Positions 8,522-16,815 of a stretch of DNA of 64,000 bases are shown here, piece by piece. How positions within the stretch are numbered: the stretch's first letter is position 1; each line of letters begins with the position of its first letter. This DNA comes from a virus, in the IMG/VR virus record IMGVR_UViG_3300035212_003113, positions 124,001 through 188,000 of that record; one strand, written 5' to 3'. A program made the translations under genes and the position numbers. The notes under the pieces are model-generated. The model had not been told where the DNA came from. It saw only the letters and a program-made list of their open reading frames with translations, and ran no database searches.

Positions 8522-8872
8522 ATGCAAGAAACTGCAGAAATACCGGAGCTGCTAGTACAGGTTGATTGCCCCGTTATTGTCCGGTTTATATCGGACTCTT
8601 TGCATGGCGAAAGTCCTGAGGGAATAGCTCTTGTTGAGCTCCGAGAAATTCCCTGGGAAAACTACTATGCACTTAGGTGTAGCAGCGATGTGCTAGAGGA
8701 AATCCGGCGTCTATCTTCTAAATACGACTTTTGTAAATGGGAATTTGAAGTAAAGAATATAGGCGAGGGCAAGCTTGTTGTCCTCCCAGAACAAGAAATA
8801 GTATGCAAGCAAGAGGATCCAGATGAAAAAAATAACACACAGCTGGCTACAGAAGAACCGAGACTTTCATGA
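8522..8872 (+). CDS. Hypothetical acidic protein
   Basis: A 116-residue acidic protein with no motif I recognise. Predicted beta strands (LLVQVDCPVIVRFIS) come first, followed by a helical middle and a charged, probably disordered tail. It starts one base after the endolysin stop and its 3' end overlaps the small gene at 8823 by about 50 bases in another frame. The position suggests co-expression with the lysis gene, but it has no transmembrane or signal segment that would make it a holin or spanin. Confidence 0.55.
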   Translation: MQETAEIPELLVQVDCPVIVRFISDSLHGESPEGIALVELREIPWENYYALRCSSDVLEEIRRLSSKYDFCKWEFEVKNIGEGKLVVLPEQEIVCKQEDPDEKNNTQLATEEPRLS

Positions 8873-8981
8873 CCGATATGGAATGAAGCCGGTCATTAGC
8901 CGAGCGCCGTGGTACTGGCGTCTATGGTTCGCCGTAACCAATCCAATTACATATGTTTTGTTTGGATTCAAGCGCCTATGA
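8823..8981 (+). CDS. Small hydrophobic protein (52 residues)
   Basis: A short frame starting at ATG 8823, inside the end of the preceding gene, and stopping at TGA 8979-8981. A basic N-terminus (MKKITHSWLQKNR) is followed by a Trp/aromatic-rich hydrophobic stretch (WYWRLWFAVTNPITYVLF) and a basic end, which resembles a tiny inner-membrane protein. The stop overlaps the next gene's ATG (ATGA), the layout used throughout this genome, and the codons are ordinary, which supports a real gene. It is two genes after the endolysin, so a holin-like role is possible, but no holin family is recognisable. Confidence 0.5.
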   Translation: MKKITHSWLQKNRDFHDRYGMKPVISRAPWYWRLWFAVTNPITYVLFGFKRL

Positions 8982-9409
8982 TGCCCCGTCTTGCACTGCG
9001 CGCAATAGCAGTATCTGCCTGGAAATGGATGCCAGGTATGATGGCTAATGGCCGCATACTTGACTTTAGTCCTGCCGGCAGCACAGTAATAAGAGGCACT
9101 TTTCTAGTTACCGAAGTAGATGGCAATATACCGCGAACCGCTTGGGGATCTCAGGCAATACTAGATGCCTCACCGGTACTGGAAGATCCTGCTACAAAAG
9201 GCTGCTTGCTGCAGCTTGTCCGCAACGCATTCCCAGAGGCGCCTGCTACAACGGATAGCATCCTTGCCTGGTGCAAGGCCGAGCGGCGAGACAGGCACAA
9301 GTGGGTTTGCAATTACAAGAACAATGATGGATTTTGCCAGGCAATTGGCGACACCGAAGAAGAGGCTCTAGTGCTCGCACTAGAGGCTTCTGATGGAGAT
9401 GCAAAATGA
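8978..9409 (+). CDS. Hypothetical protein
   Basis: A 143-residue protein of unknown function. ATG 8978 is preferred over upstream in-frame starts because it makes a 4-base overlap with the previous stop. The first 25 residues are helical and weakly hydrophobic. The C-terminal third has KWVCNYKNNDGFCQAIGDTEEEALVLAL, a strand-turn-helix pattern like the short phage domains that end in EEA-AL and often occur next to other small early genes. No catalytic motif is visible. Confidence 0.55.
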   Translation: MMPRLALRAIAVSAWKWMPGMMANGRILDFSPAGSTVIRGTFLVTEVDGNIPRTAWGSQAILDASPVLEDPATKGCLLQLVRNAFPEAPATTDSILAWCKAERRDRHKWVCNYKNNDGFCQAIGDTEEEALVLALEASDGDAK

Positions 9410-9615
9410 ATAAAGCACCAAACATGTCAGATGATATTGAGCGCATTGCAAAAGAATATTTTCGTGTAGAAACCTTAGATACGCGCCGCAGTGATCGCCT
9501 GGACTTCTATGATGTCGCCGTCTGGAGCATTAAGTCGGCACTGACTGCGGCATATATGGCTGGCGCATCTGCTCGCAAAGACGTTAAAGTTCAGACCGTA
9601 AGCGGTGATGCGTGA
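9406..9615 (+). CDS. Small protein, DUF6900-like
   Basis: A 69-residue protein. The core (IERIAKEYFRVETL, then RLDFYDVAVWSIKSAL and AAYMAGA) resembles a small family found on plasmids and phages in which an ET-LDFxxVxVWxIxxAL-AAYxAG pattern is conserved (I believe this is DUF6900). Function is unknown; it looks like a helical DNA- or protein-binding domain. Both ends overlap neighbours by 4 bases. The family name is from memory and needs a profile search. Confidence 0.5.
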   Translation: MNKAPNMSDDIERIAKEYFRVETLDTRRSDRLDFYDVAVWSIKSALTAAYMAGASARKDVKVQTVSGDA

Positions 9616-9986
9616 AGCTCGTTTATGTTGCCGGTCCGTATCGTGGCCCATCTACATGGCAGATCGACCGCAACATAAGTGCTGCACGCGAATGGGGTAT
9701 GCTGGTCGCAATGTGCGGAGCATATCCGGTAATTCCTCATTCAAATACTGCTCATTTTGATGGTACACTAGATGACCGATTCTGGCTTGAAGGCACTCTC
9801 GAGTTGCTATCAAGATGCGACGGCAGCATATTCATCCCTGGATGGATCCGGTCTACCGGATCTCGTGGTGAATGGACCTTAGCAGAGCGCATGGGAATTC
9901 CTGCTTTGGATCTAGAAGAAGTAGATCTTGGGTCGTCAATCAAGATACTAACTGGCTGGATTTCTGGCCTAGGTGCTCGCAAATGA
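9612..9986 (+). CDS. DUF4406 / nucleoside 2-deoxyribosyltransferase-like protein
   Basis: A 124-residue single-domain protein with the N-terminal signature LVYVAGPYRGPS, then ERN-like IDRNI, a middle VIPHSNTAHF, and FIPGWIRSTGSRGEW with a glutamate before the last helix. This is the DUF4406 branch of the nucleoside 2-deoxyribosyltransferase fold, which cleaves or transfers N-glycosidic bonds of nucleotides. A role in nucleotide salvage or in making or removing modified nucleotides is reasonable. It starts at GTG 9612, overlapping the previous stop, and ends overlapping the next ATG. Confidence 0.7.
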   Translation: MKLVYVAGPYRGPSTWQIDRNISAAREWGMLVAMCGAYPVIPHSNTAHFDGTLDDRFWLEGTLELLSRCDGSIFIPGWIRSTGSRGEWTLAERMGIPALDLEEVDLGSSIKILTGWISGLGARK

Positions 9987-10426
9987 ATGCAACAATGGCA
10001 GCTAAGTTCAAGGCACTTGTAGACAAGCTCGAGGGCACGTCCCTACCGCATGGCGCGCTCGCCTGCAGCGATAGCCGGCGCTGGCGAGATCCTGCCGTTG
10101 ATACAGAGCTACTGCTATCAAAAGCAGAGGCCGCCGGTTCCGCTGATTTCGAGGAAGTGCTGATGCTATGTGATCGCATTCACGAACTAGAGGCCGAGCT
10201 AGACTTTTTAAACTCTTCGTATGCGCCTGATGATGATTCAAATCTAACTGCAGGCGGCATCAAGATTGCGCGAAATGCACGAGCACTGATTGCCTTGAAG
10301 ACAAAAAATGAACGGCTGGCTGGCGCGTGCAAAACTGCTATTTCAGAGATACTGCTTGCGTCGGAATTGTCTACTGAAGCAAGAAATCGAATGCTTCTCG
10401 TTATCTCTGCCGCACTATCTGACTGA
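9983..10426 (+). CDS. Hypothetical helical protein
   Basis: A 147-residue, mostly helical protein with probable coiled-coil stretches (ADFEEVLMLCDRIHELEAEL and KNERLAGACKTAISEIL). The start ATG 9983 overlaps the preceding stop. A rho-independent terminator follows at 10451, so this is the last gene of the first transcription block. No family recognised. Confidence 0.55.
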   Translation: MNATMAAKFKALVDKLEGTSLPHGALACSDSRRWRDPAVDTELLLSKAEAAGSADFEEVLMLCDRIHELEAELDFLNSSYAPDDDSNLTAGGIKIARNARALIALKTKNERLAGACKTAISEILLASELSTEARNRMLLVISAALSD

Positions 10427-10450
10427 ACCCGCCGTCTGCCACTTTATCCC

Positions 10451-10490
10451 GAGCCGATCCAGTATTACGATTGGATCGGCTCAGATTTTT
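10451..10490 (+). terminator. Rho-independent terminator
   Basis: An 11-bp perfect stem (GAGCCGATCCA with TGGATCGGCTC) encloses a 10-base loop and is followed by AGATTTTT. It ends the 1-10.4 kb block and separates it from the lon gene. Confidence 0.85.
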
Positions 10491-10539
10491 AATCTGTAAG
10501 ATTCTAAGACAAATGCTGCATTCCGCAGCCGGAGTATAA

Positions 10540-12960
10540 ATGACATCAAGTAGTCGTCCAGAATTCAATATGAGCGAAGTGCCCGAGCAGCTACCTCTCC
10601 TGCCACTTCGCAACAGCGTATTTTTTCCAGGGGCGGTTATGCCGCTCACAATCGGCCGCCAGAAGACCATCCGTCTTATCGAAGAGACTATGCGCGAGAA
10701 TGCGCTTATTGGCGTCGTGGCTCAGCGTTCGCCCGAGATCGACGACCCAGCCGCTACCGATATGTATCAGATCGGCACGATTGCGCGAGTGATCAAGCTT
10801 ACTCGCACGGGCAAGGAAGGTTTTTCCATCGTAGTGGAGGGCCTTGCCCGATTTAAGACTGATGAGATTACCCAGACCGATCCGTACTTCTTTGCTCGTG
10901 TAACGCCACTGCTTGACGTTGGCGCGGGCGACGCCGAGACGGCTGCGCTCGCAGCAACAGTAAAGGCGACTGCTCGTGAAATCGTCGATATGCTTCCCGA
11001 GATGCCAGTCATGGCCAAGCAGCTACTCGAGAGCATCTCTGACCCAGGCCACCTGGCAGATCTCATCACGGCGAACATGGATGCCATGATCGAGGAAAAG
11101 CAGGAAGTTCTTGAGTCACTAAACGTCAAGAACCGACTGAAAGCCGTTCTCAATCTGCTGACTCAGCAGGCTGAGGTCACTAAGCTGAGCAACAAGATCA
11201 ACTCGCAGGTAAAAGGCGAGATGAGCAAGTCGCAGCGCGATTACTACCTCCGTCAGCAGATGAAGGCAATTAAGGACGAGCTAGGTGAGCGCGAGGATGA
11301 CGAGAGCGGGCTTGACGAGCTAGAGCGTCGACTGCGTAACGCCGGTCTCTCTGAAGAGGCGGAGAAGGCCGCTAATCGTGAGCTGCGACGCCTCCGCAAC
11401 ATGCAGCCAACCCAGGCTGAGTACACTGTAGCGCGTACCTATCTCGAGTGGCTTGCCGAAATGCCATGGGTCACTGCTTCTGTAGATAATCTTGATATCA
11501 GCAATGCCCAGCGCCAACTTGACGAGGACCACTACGGCCTCGACAAGATTAAGAAGCGTATCGTCGAGTACCTCGCCGTCCGCAAGCTGAAGGCCGACAT
11601 GAAAGGCCCAATCCTTTGCTTTGTAGGCCCACCCGGTGTAGGCAAGACATCACTCGGTCGTTCAATCGCTGATAGCCTTGGCCGCAAATTTGGGCGTATT
11701 GCGCTGGGCGGTGTTCGTGATGAGGCCGAGATCCGCGGTCATCGTCGCACATACATTGGCGCTCTCCCAGGTCGCCTTATTCAGGCTATGAAGAAGGCTG
11801 GCACAACGAACCCGGTAGTTCTTCTTGACGAGATCGACAAGCTCGGTCATGACGTACGAGGAGATCCCGCTGCTGCGCTGCTTGAGGTACTTGATCCAGA
11901 GCAGAATAACAGCTTCAATGACCACTACCTTGATTTGCCATATGACCTTTCCAAGGTCCTGTTTATCGCGACGGCTAACCAGCTCGACACAATTCCTGCG
12001 CCGCTCCGTGATCGCATGGAAATCATCGAAGTCCCTGGCTATACTTTCGAGGAAAAACTAAACATTGCTAAGCAGCACCTGGTGCCAAAGCAGATGCGCG
12101 AACACGGTATCACTGATGCACACATCGAGATCCCTGATGCGACCCTGTTGAAGCTTGCTATGAGCTATACCCGCGAAGCCGGTGTACGTAATCTGGAGCG
12201 TGAGGTTGCTAGCGTTTGTCGCGGAGTTGCCGTAGATGTTGCTCGTCACGATGCCACTGCTGGTGAGTTTAACCGTGTTGTCGTAGATGTTTCCAAGCTA
12301 GATGACATCCTCGGCGCCGAGCGCTACTTCAATGAAACTGCCGAGCGCACGTCGGTCCCTGGCGTTGCGACCGGTCTTGCCTGGACGGCCGCAGGCGGCG
12401 ACCTGCTCTTCATCGAAGCAACCAAGATGGGCGGCAAGGGCTCACTGATCCTTACGGGCCAACTTGGCGATGTCATGAAGGAATCGGCTCAGGCAGCCAT
12501 GTCATGGATCCGCAGCCGTGCTGTAGACCTCGGCATTGCGACTGACCTTGAGCACCACTTCCTTGACAAGAGCGACCTGCACCTCCATTTCCCGGCTGGC
12601 GCAATTCCAAAGGATGGTCCTTCTGCCGGCGTAACGATTACTACTGCAATTGTTTCGCTGCTAACTGGCAAGAACGTACGCTCTGATACTGCGATGAGCG
12701 GCGAGATCACTCTGCGCGGCCACGTTCTACCAGTAGGCGGAATCAAGGAAAAGGTACTTGCTGCGCATCGCGGTGGTGCTCGTCGCGTAATCCTGCCCGC
12801 TCGCAACGAAAAAGATCTACGTGATATTCCAAAGAATGTACGCGAAGAGATGGAGTTCATCTTTGCGAAGACAATCGATACCGTGCTGGAGAATGCTATC
12901 GAGGGCGGCTTTCACTTTAGAATGGGTGACGGCACTACAGTGCCTCAGGCCGATGCCTGA
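10540..12960 (+). CDS. lon: ATP-dependent Lon protease (LonA type)
   Basis: Unfolds and degrades protein substrates in the cytoplasm as a ring. At 806 residues it has the full LonA layout: an N-terminal substrate-binding domain ([19 protein letters not shown], typical of LAN domains), a helical linker, an AAA+ module with Walker A GPPGVGKT (363-370) and Walker [10 protein letters not shown], and the protease domain with the Ser-Lys dyad S695 in KDGPSAG and K738 in [14 protein letters not shown]. The S-K spacing of 43 equals that of E. coli Lon. It starts at ATG 10540 behind GGAG, although ATG 10570 is also possible. It is flanked by terminators on both sides, so it is likely its own transcript. 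A complete Lon in a phage is uncommon. Confidence 0.97.
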   Translation: MTSSSRPEFNMSEVPEQLPLLPLRNSVFFPGAVMPLTIGRQKTIRLIEETMRENALIGVVAQRSPEIDDPAATDMYQIGTIARVIKLTRTGKEGFSIVVEGLARFKTDEITQTDPYFFARVTPLLDVGAGDAETAALAATVKATAREIVDMLPEMPVMAKQLLESISDPGHLADLITANMDAMIEEKQEVLESLNVKNRLKAVLNLLTQQAEVTKLSNKINSQVKGEMSKSQRDYYLRQQMKAIKDELGEREDDESGLDELERRLRNAGLSEEAEKAANRELRRLRNMQPTQAEYTVARTYLEWLAEMPWVTASVDNLDISNAQRQLDEDHYGLDKIKKRIVEYLAVRKLKADMKGPILCFVGPPGVGKTSLGRSIADSLGRKFGRIALGGVRDEAEIRGHRRTYIGALPGRLIQAMKKAGTTNPVVLLDEIDKLGHDVRGDPAAALLEVLDPEQNNSFNDHYLDLPYDLSKVLFIATANQLDTIPAPLRDRMEIIEVPGYTFEEKLNIAKQHLVPKQMREHGITDAHIEIPDATLLKLAMSYTREAGVRNLEREVASVCRGVAVDVARHDATAGEFNRVVVDVSKLDDILGAERYFNETAERTSVPGVATGLAWTAAGGDLLFIEATKMGGKGSLILTGQLGDVMKESAQAAMSWIRSRAVDLGIATDLEHHFLDKSDLHLHFPAGAIPKDGPSAGVTITTAIVSLLTGKNVRSDTAMSGEITLRGHVLPVGGIKEKVLAAHRGGARRVILPARNEKDLRDIPKNVREEMEFIFAKTIDTVLENAIEGGFHFRMGDGTTVPQADA

Positions 12961-12964
12961 ATCT

Positions 12965-12992
12965 AAAAAGGGCCCGCAAGGGCCCTTTTTTT
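12965..12992 (+). terminator. Rho-independent terminator after lon
   Basis: Perfect stem AAAAAGGGCCC / GGGCCCTTTTT with a GCAA tetraloop and a run of seven T, 4 bases after the lon stop. Confidence 0.93.
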
Positions 12993-13006
12993 ATTGTAAC
13001 GAGGAC

Positions 13007-13618
13007 ATGATGAAGAACGGAAGATTTATAGTTATAGAGGGGGCAGACGGCGTTGGCTCGACTACCCAGGCGAAGCTACTGGTCGAGCACCTTAATAGGG
13101 CCGGCGTACAAACCGTCTTCACAGCAGAGCCATCCGGTGGAGAGATCGGCACACTAGCTCGAAGAATGCTGCGGGGGGACTCTAAGCAAAAGCCCGAAAC
13201 GCTGGCACTGCTATTCGCTGCAGACAGGCTTCAGCACTACCACTCTGAAATTGCACCGGCACTAGAACACGGAATTACGGTAGTTTCGGACAGGTATGTG
13301 TTATCTAGCCTTGTTTACCAGTCACTAGATATTGCAACAGACTGGGTAAGGCAAATAAACAGCTTTGCACCGGCCCCCGATGCTACTGCACTAATAACAG
13401 TGCCTTTCGAGACTGCTTGGAGCAGGATCCGCAGCCGAATTGCTGCTGGCAACACCGAAGAGATTTTTGACAAGAGGGACCTGCAACAAAGGATCCATGC
13501 CCTATACGAACAACTATTATTGGACGTAAATGGTTATATGGTAGACGGCAGTGGCACACCAGAGGAAGTATTAAACCTGCTTATTAAAGCAGTTGCGCCA
13601 CATATTGCCGCTATCTGA
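13007..13618 (+). CDS. tmk: Thymidylate kinase with altered P-loop
   Basis: Phosphorylates dTMP to dTDP, downstream of dUTPase in dTTP supply. Over 203 residues I see FIVIEGADGVGSTTQ (about 7-21), the TMPK donor-site region, FAADRLQH with the catalytic-type Arg, and VVSDRYVLSSLVYQ, the DRY motif of the family. In the P-loop the usual lysine of GxxGxGK(S/T) is replaced by Ser (position 18); some bacterial TMPKs carry a similar change and compensate elsewhere. ATG 13007 or 13010 both fit, behind a GAGG site. The gene starts directly after the lon terminator. Confidence 0.88.
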   Translation: MMKNGRFIVIEGADGVGSTTQAKLLVEHLNRAGVQTVFTAEPSGGEIGTLARRMLRGDSKQKPETLALLFAADRLQHYHSEIAPALEHGITVVSDRYVLSSLVYQSLDIATDWVRQINSFAPAPDATALITVPFETAWSRIRSRIAAGNTEEIFDKRDLQQRIHALYEQLLLDVNGYMVDGSGTPEEVLNLLIKAVAPHIAAI

Positions 13619-13624
13619 GGCCAT

Positions 13625-13957
13625 ATGAGCGAGGCAGACAGGCTGTATTTCGAGGCTCTGAACGCAATAAAAGAGGCAGCTGATCAGCAGGTCGGCCCCC
13701 TGAGCAGCAATACCCGGCGCGTAGCTGCTGCCAAGGCAGACATAAGTGACGCCCTTATGGCCCACGGAGTAGACCTTATTATTCAGGCTCTGATGCTGGA
13801 CCTTCAAGAAGATATAGAGCTGCGCAAGAAGGTCGGAGTCGAGTGCCGAGTAGCAGAAAAAAAGCTAGAGATGCTATCCAAGGCGCTTTATTGTTCTATT
13901 CGAAATGCAGATAAGCCTGTGATTGAGATAGAAGAGTTTGAGGAACTTGATGAGTAA
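13625..13957 (+). CDS. Hypothetical protein
   Basis: A 110-residue helical, acidic protein of unknown function. Two helices (about residues 5-50) are followed by a possible coiled coil (LDLQEDIELRKKVGVECRVAEKKLEML) and an acidic C-terminus (EIEEFEELDE). It starts 6 bases after the thymidylate kinase stop behind GAGG. Its acidic end overlaps the start of the peptide deformylase gene by 8 bases, which suggests coupled translation. Confidence 0.55.
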   Translation: MSEADRLYFEALNAIKEAADQQVGPLSSNTRRVAAAKADISDALMAHGVDLIIQALMLDLQEDIELRKKVGVECRVAEKKLEMLSKALYCSIRNADKPVIEIEEFEELDE

Positions 13958-14375
13958 ATTTGAATTGCTGTCCAGCGATCATCCTGCCCTGCGGCAGGTG
14001 TGCAGGCCGGTGAGTTTTGATGATGATATCCTTGAGCTGCGCGAAGCGCTCTTTCGCATATGCAAAGAAAATGCCGGCATGGGTCTGGCAGCAAATCAAA
14101 TAGGCAGCAATCTACGGGCTTTCGTAATAGACAATGGCGGATTAAAACTTTATGCAAATCCTGAAATAGTAGAGGCATCAGAGCCTTTCGTTTTTGATGG
14201 AGAGGGCTGTTTGTCCTTTCCGGGCGAGGTATTATGCACCCGCCGCTACAAAAAAATTCTGCTGCGCAGCGATAGCGGTCCGGATGAAATTCTGACCGGT
14301 ATCGTTGCAGTTGCAGCCCAGCATGAGCTGGATCATTTAAATGGCATAACAATGCACGATAGGAGTAAGATATGA
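13950..14375 (+). CDS. def: Peptide deformylase
   Basis: Removes the formyl group from the initiator methionine of nascent chains at the ribosome exit. The three family motifs are intact in 141 residues: GMGLAANQIG (43-52), EGCLS (85-89, metal ligand C87) and QHELDH (124-129, metal ligands H125 and H129, catalytic E126). It ends soon after motif 3, lacking the C-terminal helix of bacterial enzymes, as phage deformylases typically do. ATG 13950 has a GAGG site 7 bases upstream. It belongs with bS21, trigger factor and GroEL as a protein-synthesis support gene. Confidence 0.97.
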   Translation: MSKFELLSSDHPALRQVCRPVSFDDDILELREALFRICKENAGMGLAANQIGSNLRAFVIDNGGLKLYANPEIVEASEPFVFDGEGCLSFPGEVLCTRRYKKILLRSDSGPDEILTGIVAVAAQHELDHLNGITMHDRSKI

Positions 14376-14638
14376 CTGCTAGAAAAATCTCACGAGACCG
14401 GGCAAAAACTGCACTTAAGAAGCTGAAGAAAGAGGGTCGACTGCCGCGCAATTATCCTCTGGCCGCCTACTACAAGCTTCATCTTCTGCAGGAGAAGGGC
14501 GAGCGCCTACTTGCCCAGACGCAGTTCGCCATGAGCCAGCGTGAAGTTGCCGGCGATTTTAGCGCTGATTCCTCGATGGAAGTTGATCTTATTGAGGCAA
14601 CAGATGACACGGTGGCTGCTGAAAGCGTCAGCGAATGA
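14372..14638 (+). CDS. Hypothetical basic-to-acidic protein
   Basis: An 88-residue protein with a strongly basic N-terminal half (KISRDRAKTALKKLKKEGRLPR) and an acidic C-terminus (SSMEVDLIEATDD). The basic helix could bind nucleic acid or ribosome, but this is only a charge pattern. It starts with an ATGA overlap to the deformylase gene, behind AGGAG, and overlaps the next gene the same way. Confidence 0.5.
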   Translation: MTARKISRDRAKTALKKLKKEGRLPRNYPLAAYYKLHLLQEKGERLLAQTQFAMSQREVAGDFSADSSMEVDLIEATDDTVAAESVSE

Positions 14639-15051
14639 TGATCCGCAGGATCAATGAGGAACTAGCAGCGGGCAAACTTCTGCCCGTTGTTTTTCCATTT
14701 CCACCATCAAAAATACCAGTTGATGACGCACTAAACGTACGAGCAGATGCAGAGCATGTTCTATACAGCTCCTTAGTCTGGCTAGTAGACGAATCCGCTT
14801 GGGGCATTTTTGAGTTCGATCAAACGATACATGATGCGCTAACTGGCTACGCTTTCCGTAACGGTGGCATGCAGAAGCTAGAATGTCTTCTTAGTAGATA
14901 CCCAGATGGAAGTCTGCGTATAAATGCTGGAAGAATCTTATCTCCTGCTATTGACATTATCGGACCTGATGTTTATAATGAAATGCGTGGGCGCGCAGGA
15001 CGCCTCAAAGATCGCTACCTGAAGTTTGAAAAGTATACCTTCATGGTATAA
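14635..15051 (+). CDS. Hypothetical protein
   Basis: A 138-residue protein without recognisable motifs; it looks like a compact alpha/beta domain. It sits between the deformylase operon and groEL and stops 10 bases before the groEL start. Its start overlaps the preceding gene. No function proposed. Confidence 0.5.
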   Translation: MMIRRINEELAAGKLLPVVFPFPPSKIPVDDALNVRADAEHVLYSSLVWLVDESAWGIFEFDQTIHDALTGYAFRNGGMQKLECLLSRYPDGSLRINAGRILSPAIDIIGPDVYNEMRGRAGRLKDRYLKFEKYTFMV

Positions 15052-15061
15052 TGGAGAAAAA

Positions 15062-16774
15062 ATGAAAGCACGTGATATTGTATTCGGCAAAGAGGCGCAG
15101 GACAAGATTACTCGCGGCCTCGAAAAGACTGCGAAAGCCGTACAGAGCACCCTCGGGCCACGCGGCCGCAACGTACTGATTCAGACGCCCTCTGGTTACC
15201 AGTTCACGAAGGATGGGATTACAGTCGCCAAGAACGTAGAGTTTAAGGATGCGTTTGAAAACATGGGCGCCCAGCTTGCTCGTGAAGCCGGCAATCGCTC
15301 GGTTCGTGCTGCAGGTGACGGTACCTCTTCTACGATCACCCTTCTCAATGCTATTGTGCAGGAAGGCAAACGTCAGATCAGCCTCGGTACCGATCCCATG
15401 AGCCTTCGCCGTGGCATTGACGCTGCGTGTACGCGTATTGTTAAGTGGGTCGAGGATCAAGCGGTACCAGTAAAGGGCATGGAAGATCTACTTCGCGTTG
15501 CCACTATCTCTGCAAACGGAGATGGCGAAATCGGCCGAATTATCGCAGATACGCTTGACAAGGTTGGTACTGATGCCACCGTCACCCTGGAAGAGGGCAA
15601 GGGAAATGTCACGAAAGTTACTCTGACAAAGGGCTTTGAGTTTGACCGTGGCATGGTCACCGAGCATTTCATGCGCGATTTTGAAAAGCAGCGCACGGTT
15701 TACGGTGACTCGGTTGACGACAGCATTCTCGCTCAGACGGACGCGCGTTTTTCAAACGCAGAAGACCCGCGCAGTGCGTATGTATGGCTCATCAACGGTC
15801 GCCTGGGCAGCCTTGCACAGGCCGAGGTCCGGGAGTCTTTCACCGCAATCCTGAATATGATTCACCAGACAAACGTTCCATTGCTTATTGTTGCTGAGGC
15901 TGTCGAGGGTGATGCCCTTAAGCTGCTTGCGCAGAATGCCATGCGCGGTATTCTTAATGTCGTAGCCGTACGAGCGCCTGGATTTGGCCAGGATCGCCGC
16001 GATCTAATGGAAGATCTTGCTACGGCCACTGGCGCAAAGGTTCGTCGTACCGATGCTGGTGACTCGCTCTTTGAGGATTTTTCTCTGGCAGAGCTCGGGA
16101 CTGCGCGCTTTGTGCAGGTTGGTCTGGACAAGACGATCATCATTCCACCTGATGAGCAGGCCGAGTCAATCGAGCGCCGTGTCTCAGAAATTGATGCAAA
16201 GATTGCCGTAACCACCGAAGATGATTTCCGCCACACTCTCACCCGCCGGCGCTCAATGCTTACGGGCGGCGTAGCGAATATCATTGTAGGCGGTCGCAGC
16301 GACGCCGAGGTGCGCGAGAAGCGCGATCTGTATGAGGATGCGCTGCTGGCTGCTCGTGCTGCTGCTCAGTCTGGCATCGTTCCTGGCGCGGGCACAATGC
16401 TCACTCGCGCCTCGGACATGCTAGCTGATTTCAGCACTGGCAACGAAGAGCAGAACGTAGGCGTTCATATTCTAAAGAAGGCCCTGCTTGTTCCATTCCA
16501 GGAGATCATCAAGAATGGCGGTGGCAGTGCAGAGGTAGTGCTTCATAATGTTCGCACGTCAACGGATCGTCATGCGGGCTATGATAGTAATCGTAACGAG
16601 TATTGCAATCTTCTAGAGCGCGGCATTATCGACCCCGCCCGTGTGATTGTAAGCGAAGTAGAGCATGCATGTAGCATGGCCGGCCTACTGCTGAGCACTG
16701 ATGTTGTCATTGGATTTGCGGATGAGCCTGATCTGATCAGAGCGCTGTCCGCAGCAAAACAGCAAAACGCTTGA
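15062..16774 (+). CDS. groEL: GroEL-type chaperonin (phage group I-like)
   Basis: Folds proteins inside a ring using ATP. The 570-residue protein matches GroEL along its whole length: TLGPRGRNVLIQ near residue 31, KDGITVAKNVEF (50-61), the nucleotide site GDGTSST (85-91, usually GDGTTT), the apical segment VPLLIVAEAVEGDAL, and VRAPGFGQDRRD. The C-terminal QQNA lacks the Gly-Gly-Met tail of cellular GroEL. No groES-like gene is visible here, so it may use host GroES, a co-chaperonin elsewhere, or none, as reported for some phage chaperonins. ATG 15062 has GGAG just upstream. A terminator follows. Confidence 0.96.
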   Translation: MKARDIVFGKEAQDKITRGLEKTAKAVQSTLGPRGRNVLIQTPSGYQFTKDGITVAKNVEFKDAFENMGAQLAREAGNRSVRAAGDGTSSTITLLNAIVQEGKRQISLGTDPMSLRRGIDAACTRIVKWVEDQAVPVKGMEDLLRVATISANGDGEIGRIIADTLDKVGTDATVTLEEGKGNVTKVTLTKGFEFDRGMVTEHFMRDFEKQRTVYGDSVDDSILAQTDARFSNAEDPRSAYVWLINGRLGSLAQAEVRESFTAILNMIHQTNVPLLIVAEAVEGDALKLLAQNAMRGILNVVAVRAPGFGQDRRDLMEDLATATGAKVRRTDAGDSLFEDFSLAELGTARFVQVGLDKTIIIPPDEQAESIERRVSEIDAKIAVTTEDDFRHTLTRRRSMLTGGVANIIVGGRSDAEVREKRDLYEDALLAARAAAQSGIVPGAGTMLTRASDMLADFSTGNEEQNVGVHILKKALLVPFQEIIKNGGGSAEVVLHNVRTSTDRHAGYDSNRNEYCNLLERGIIDPARVIVSEVEHACSMAGLLLSTDVVIGFADEPDLIRALSAAKQQNA

Positions 16775-16808
16775 AATAGGGGCCGGCAAACGGCCCTTAT
16801 TTTTTTTG
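16775..16808 (+). terminator. Rho-independent terminator after groEL
   Basis: A G/C stem GGGCCG / CGGCCC around GCAAA, extended by A/T pairs, followed by TTATTTTTTTT. Located directly after the groEL stop. Confidence 0.88.
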
Positions 16809-16815
16809 GAGAAAC

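Noticed and set aside
15026-15052. TTGAAA and TATAAT before groEL, resembling a sigma-70 promoter
   Set aside because: Spacing is only 15 bases, and the predicted start would fall 3-7 bases before the groEL ATG, after its ribosome-binding site; probably chance sequence inside the preceding gene end.
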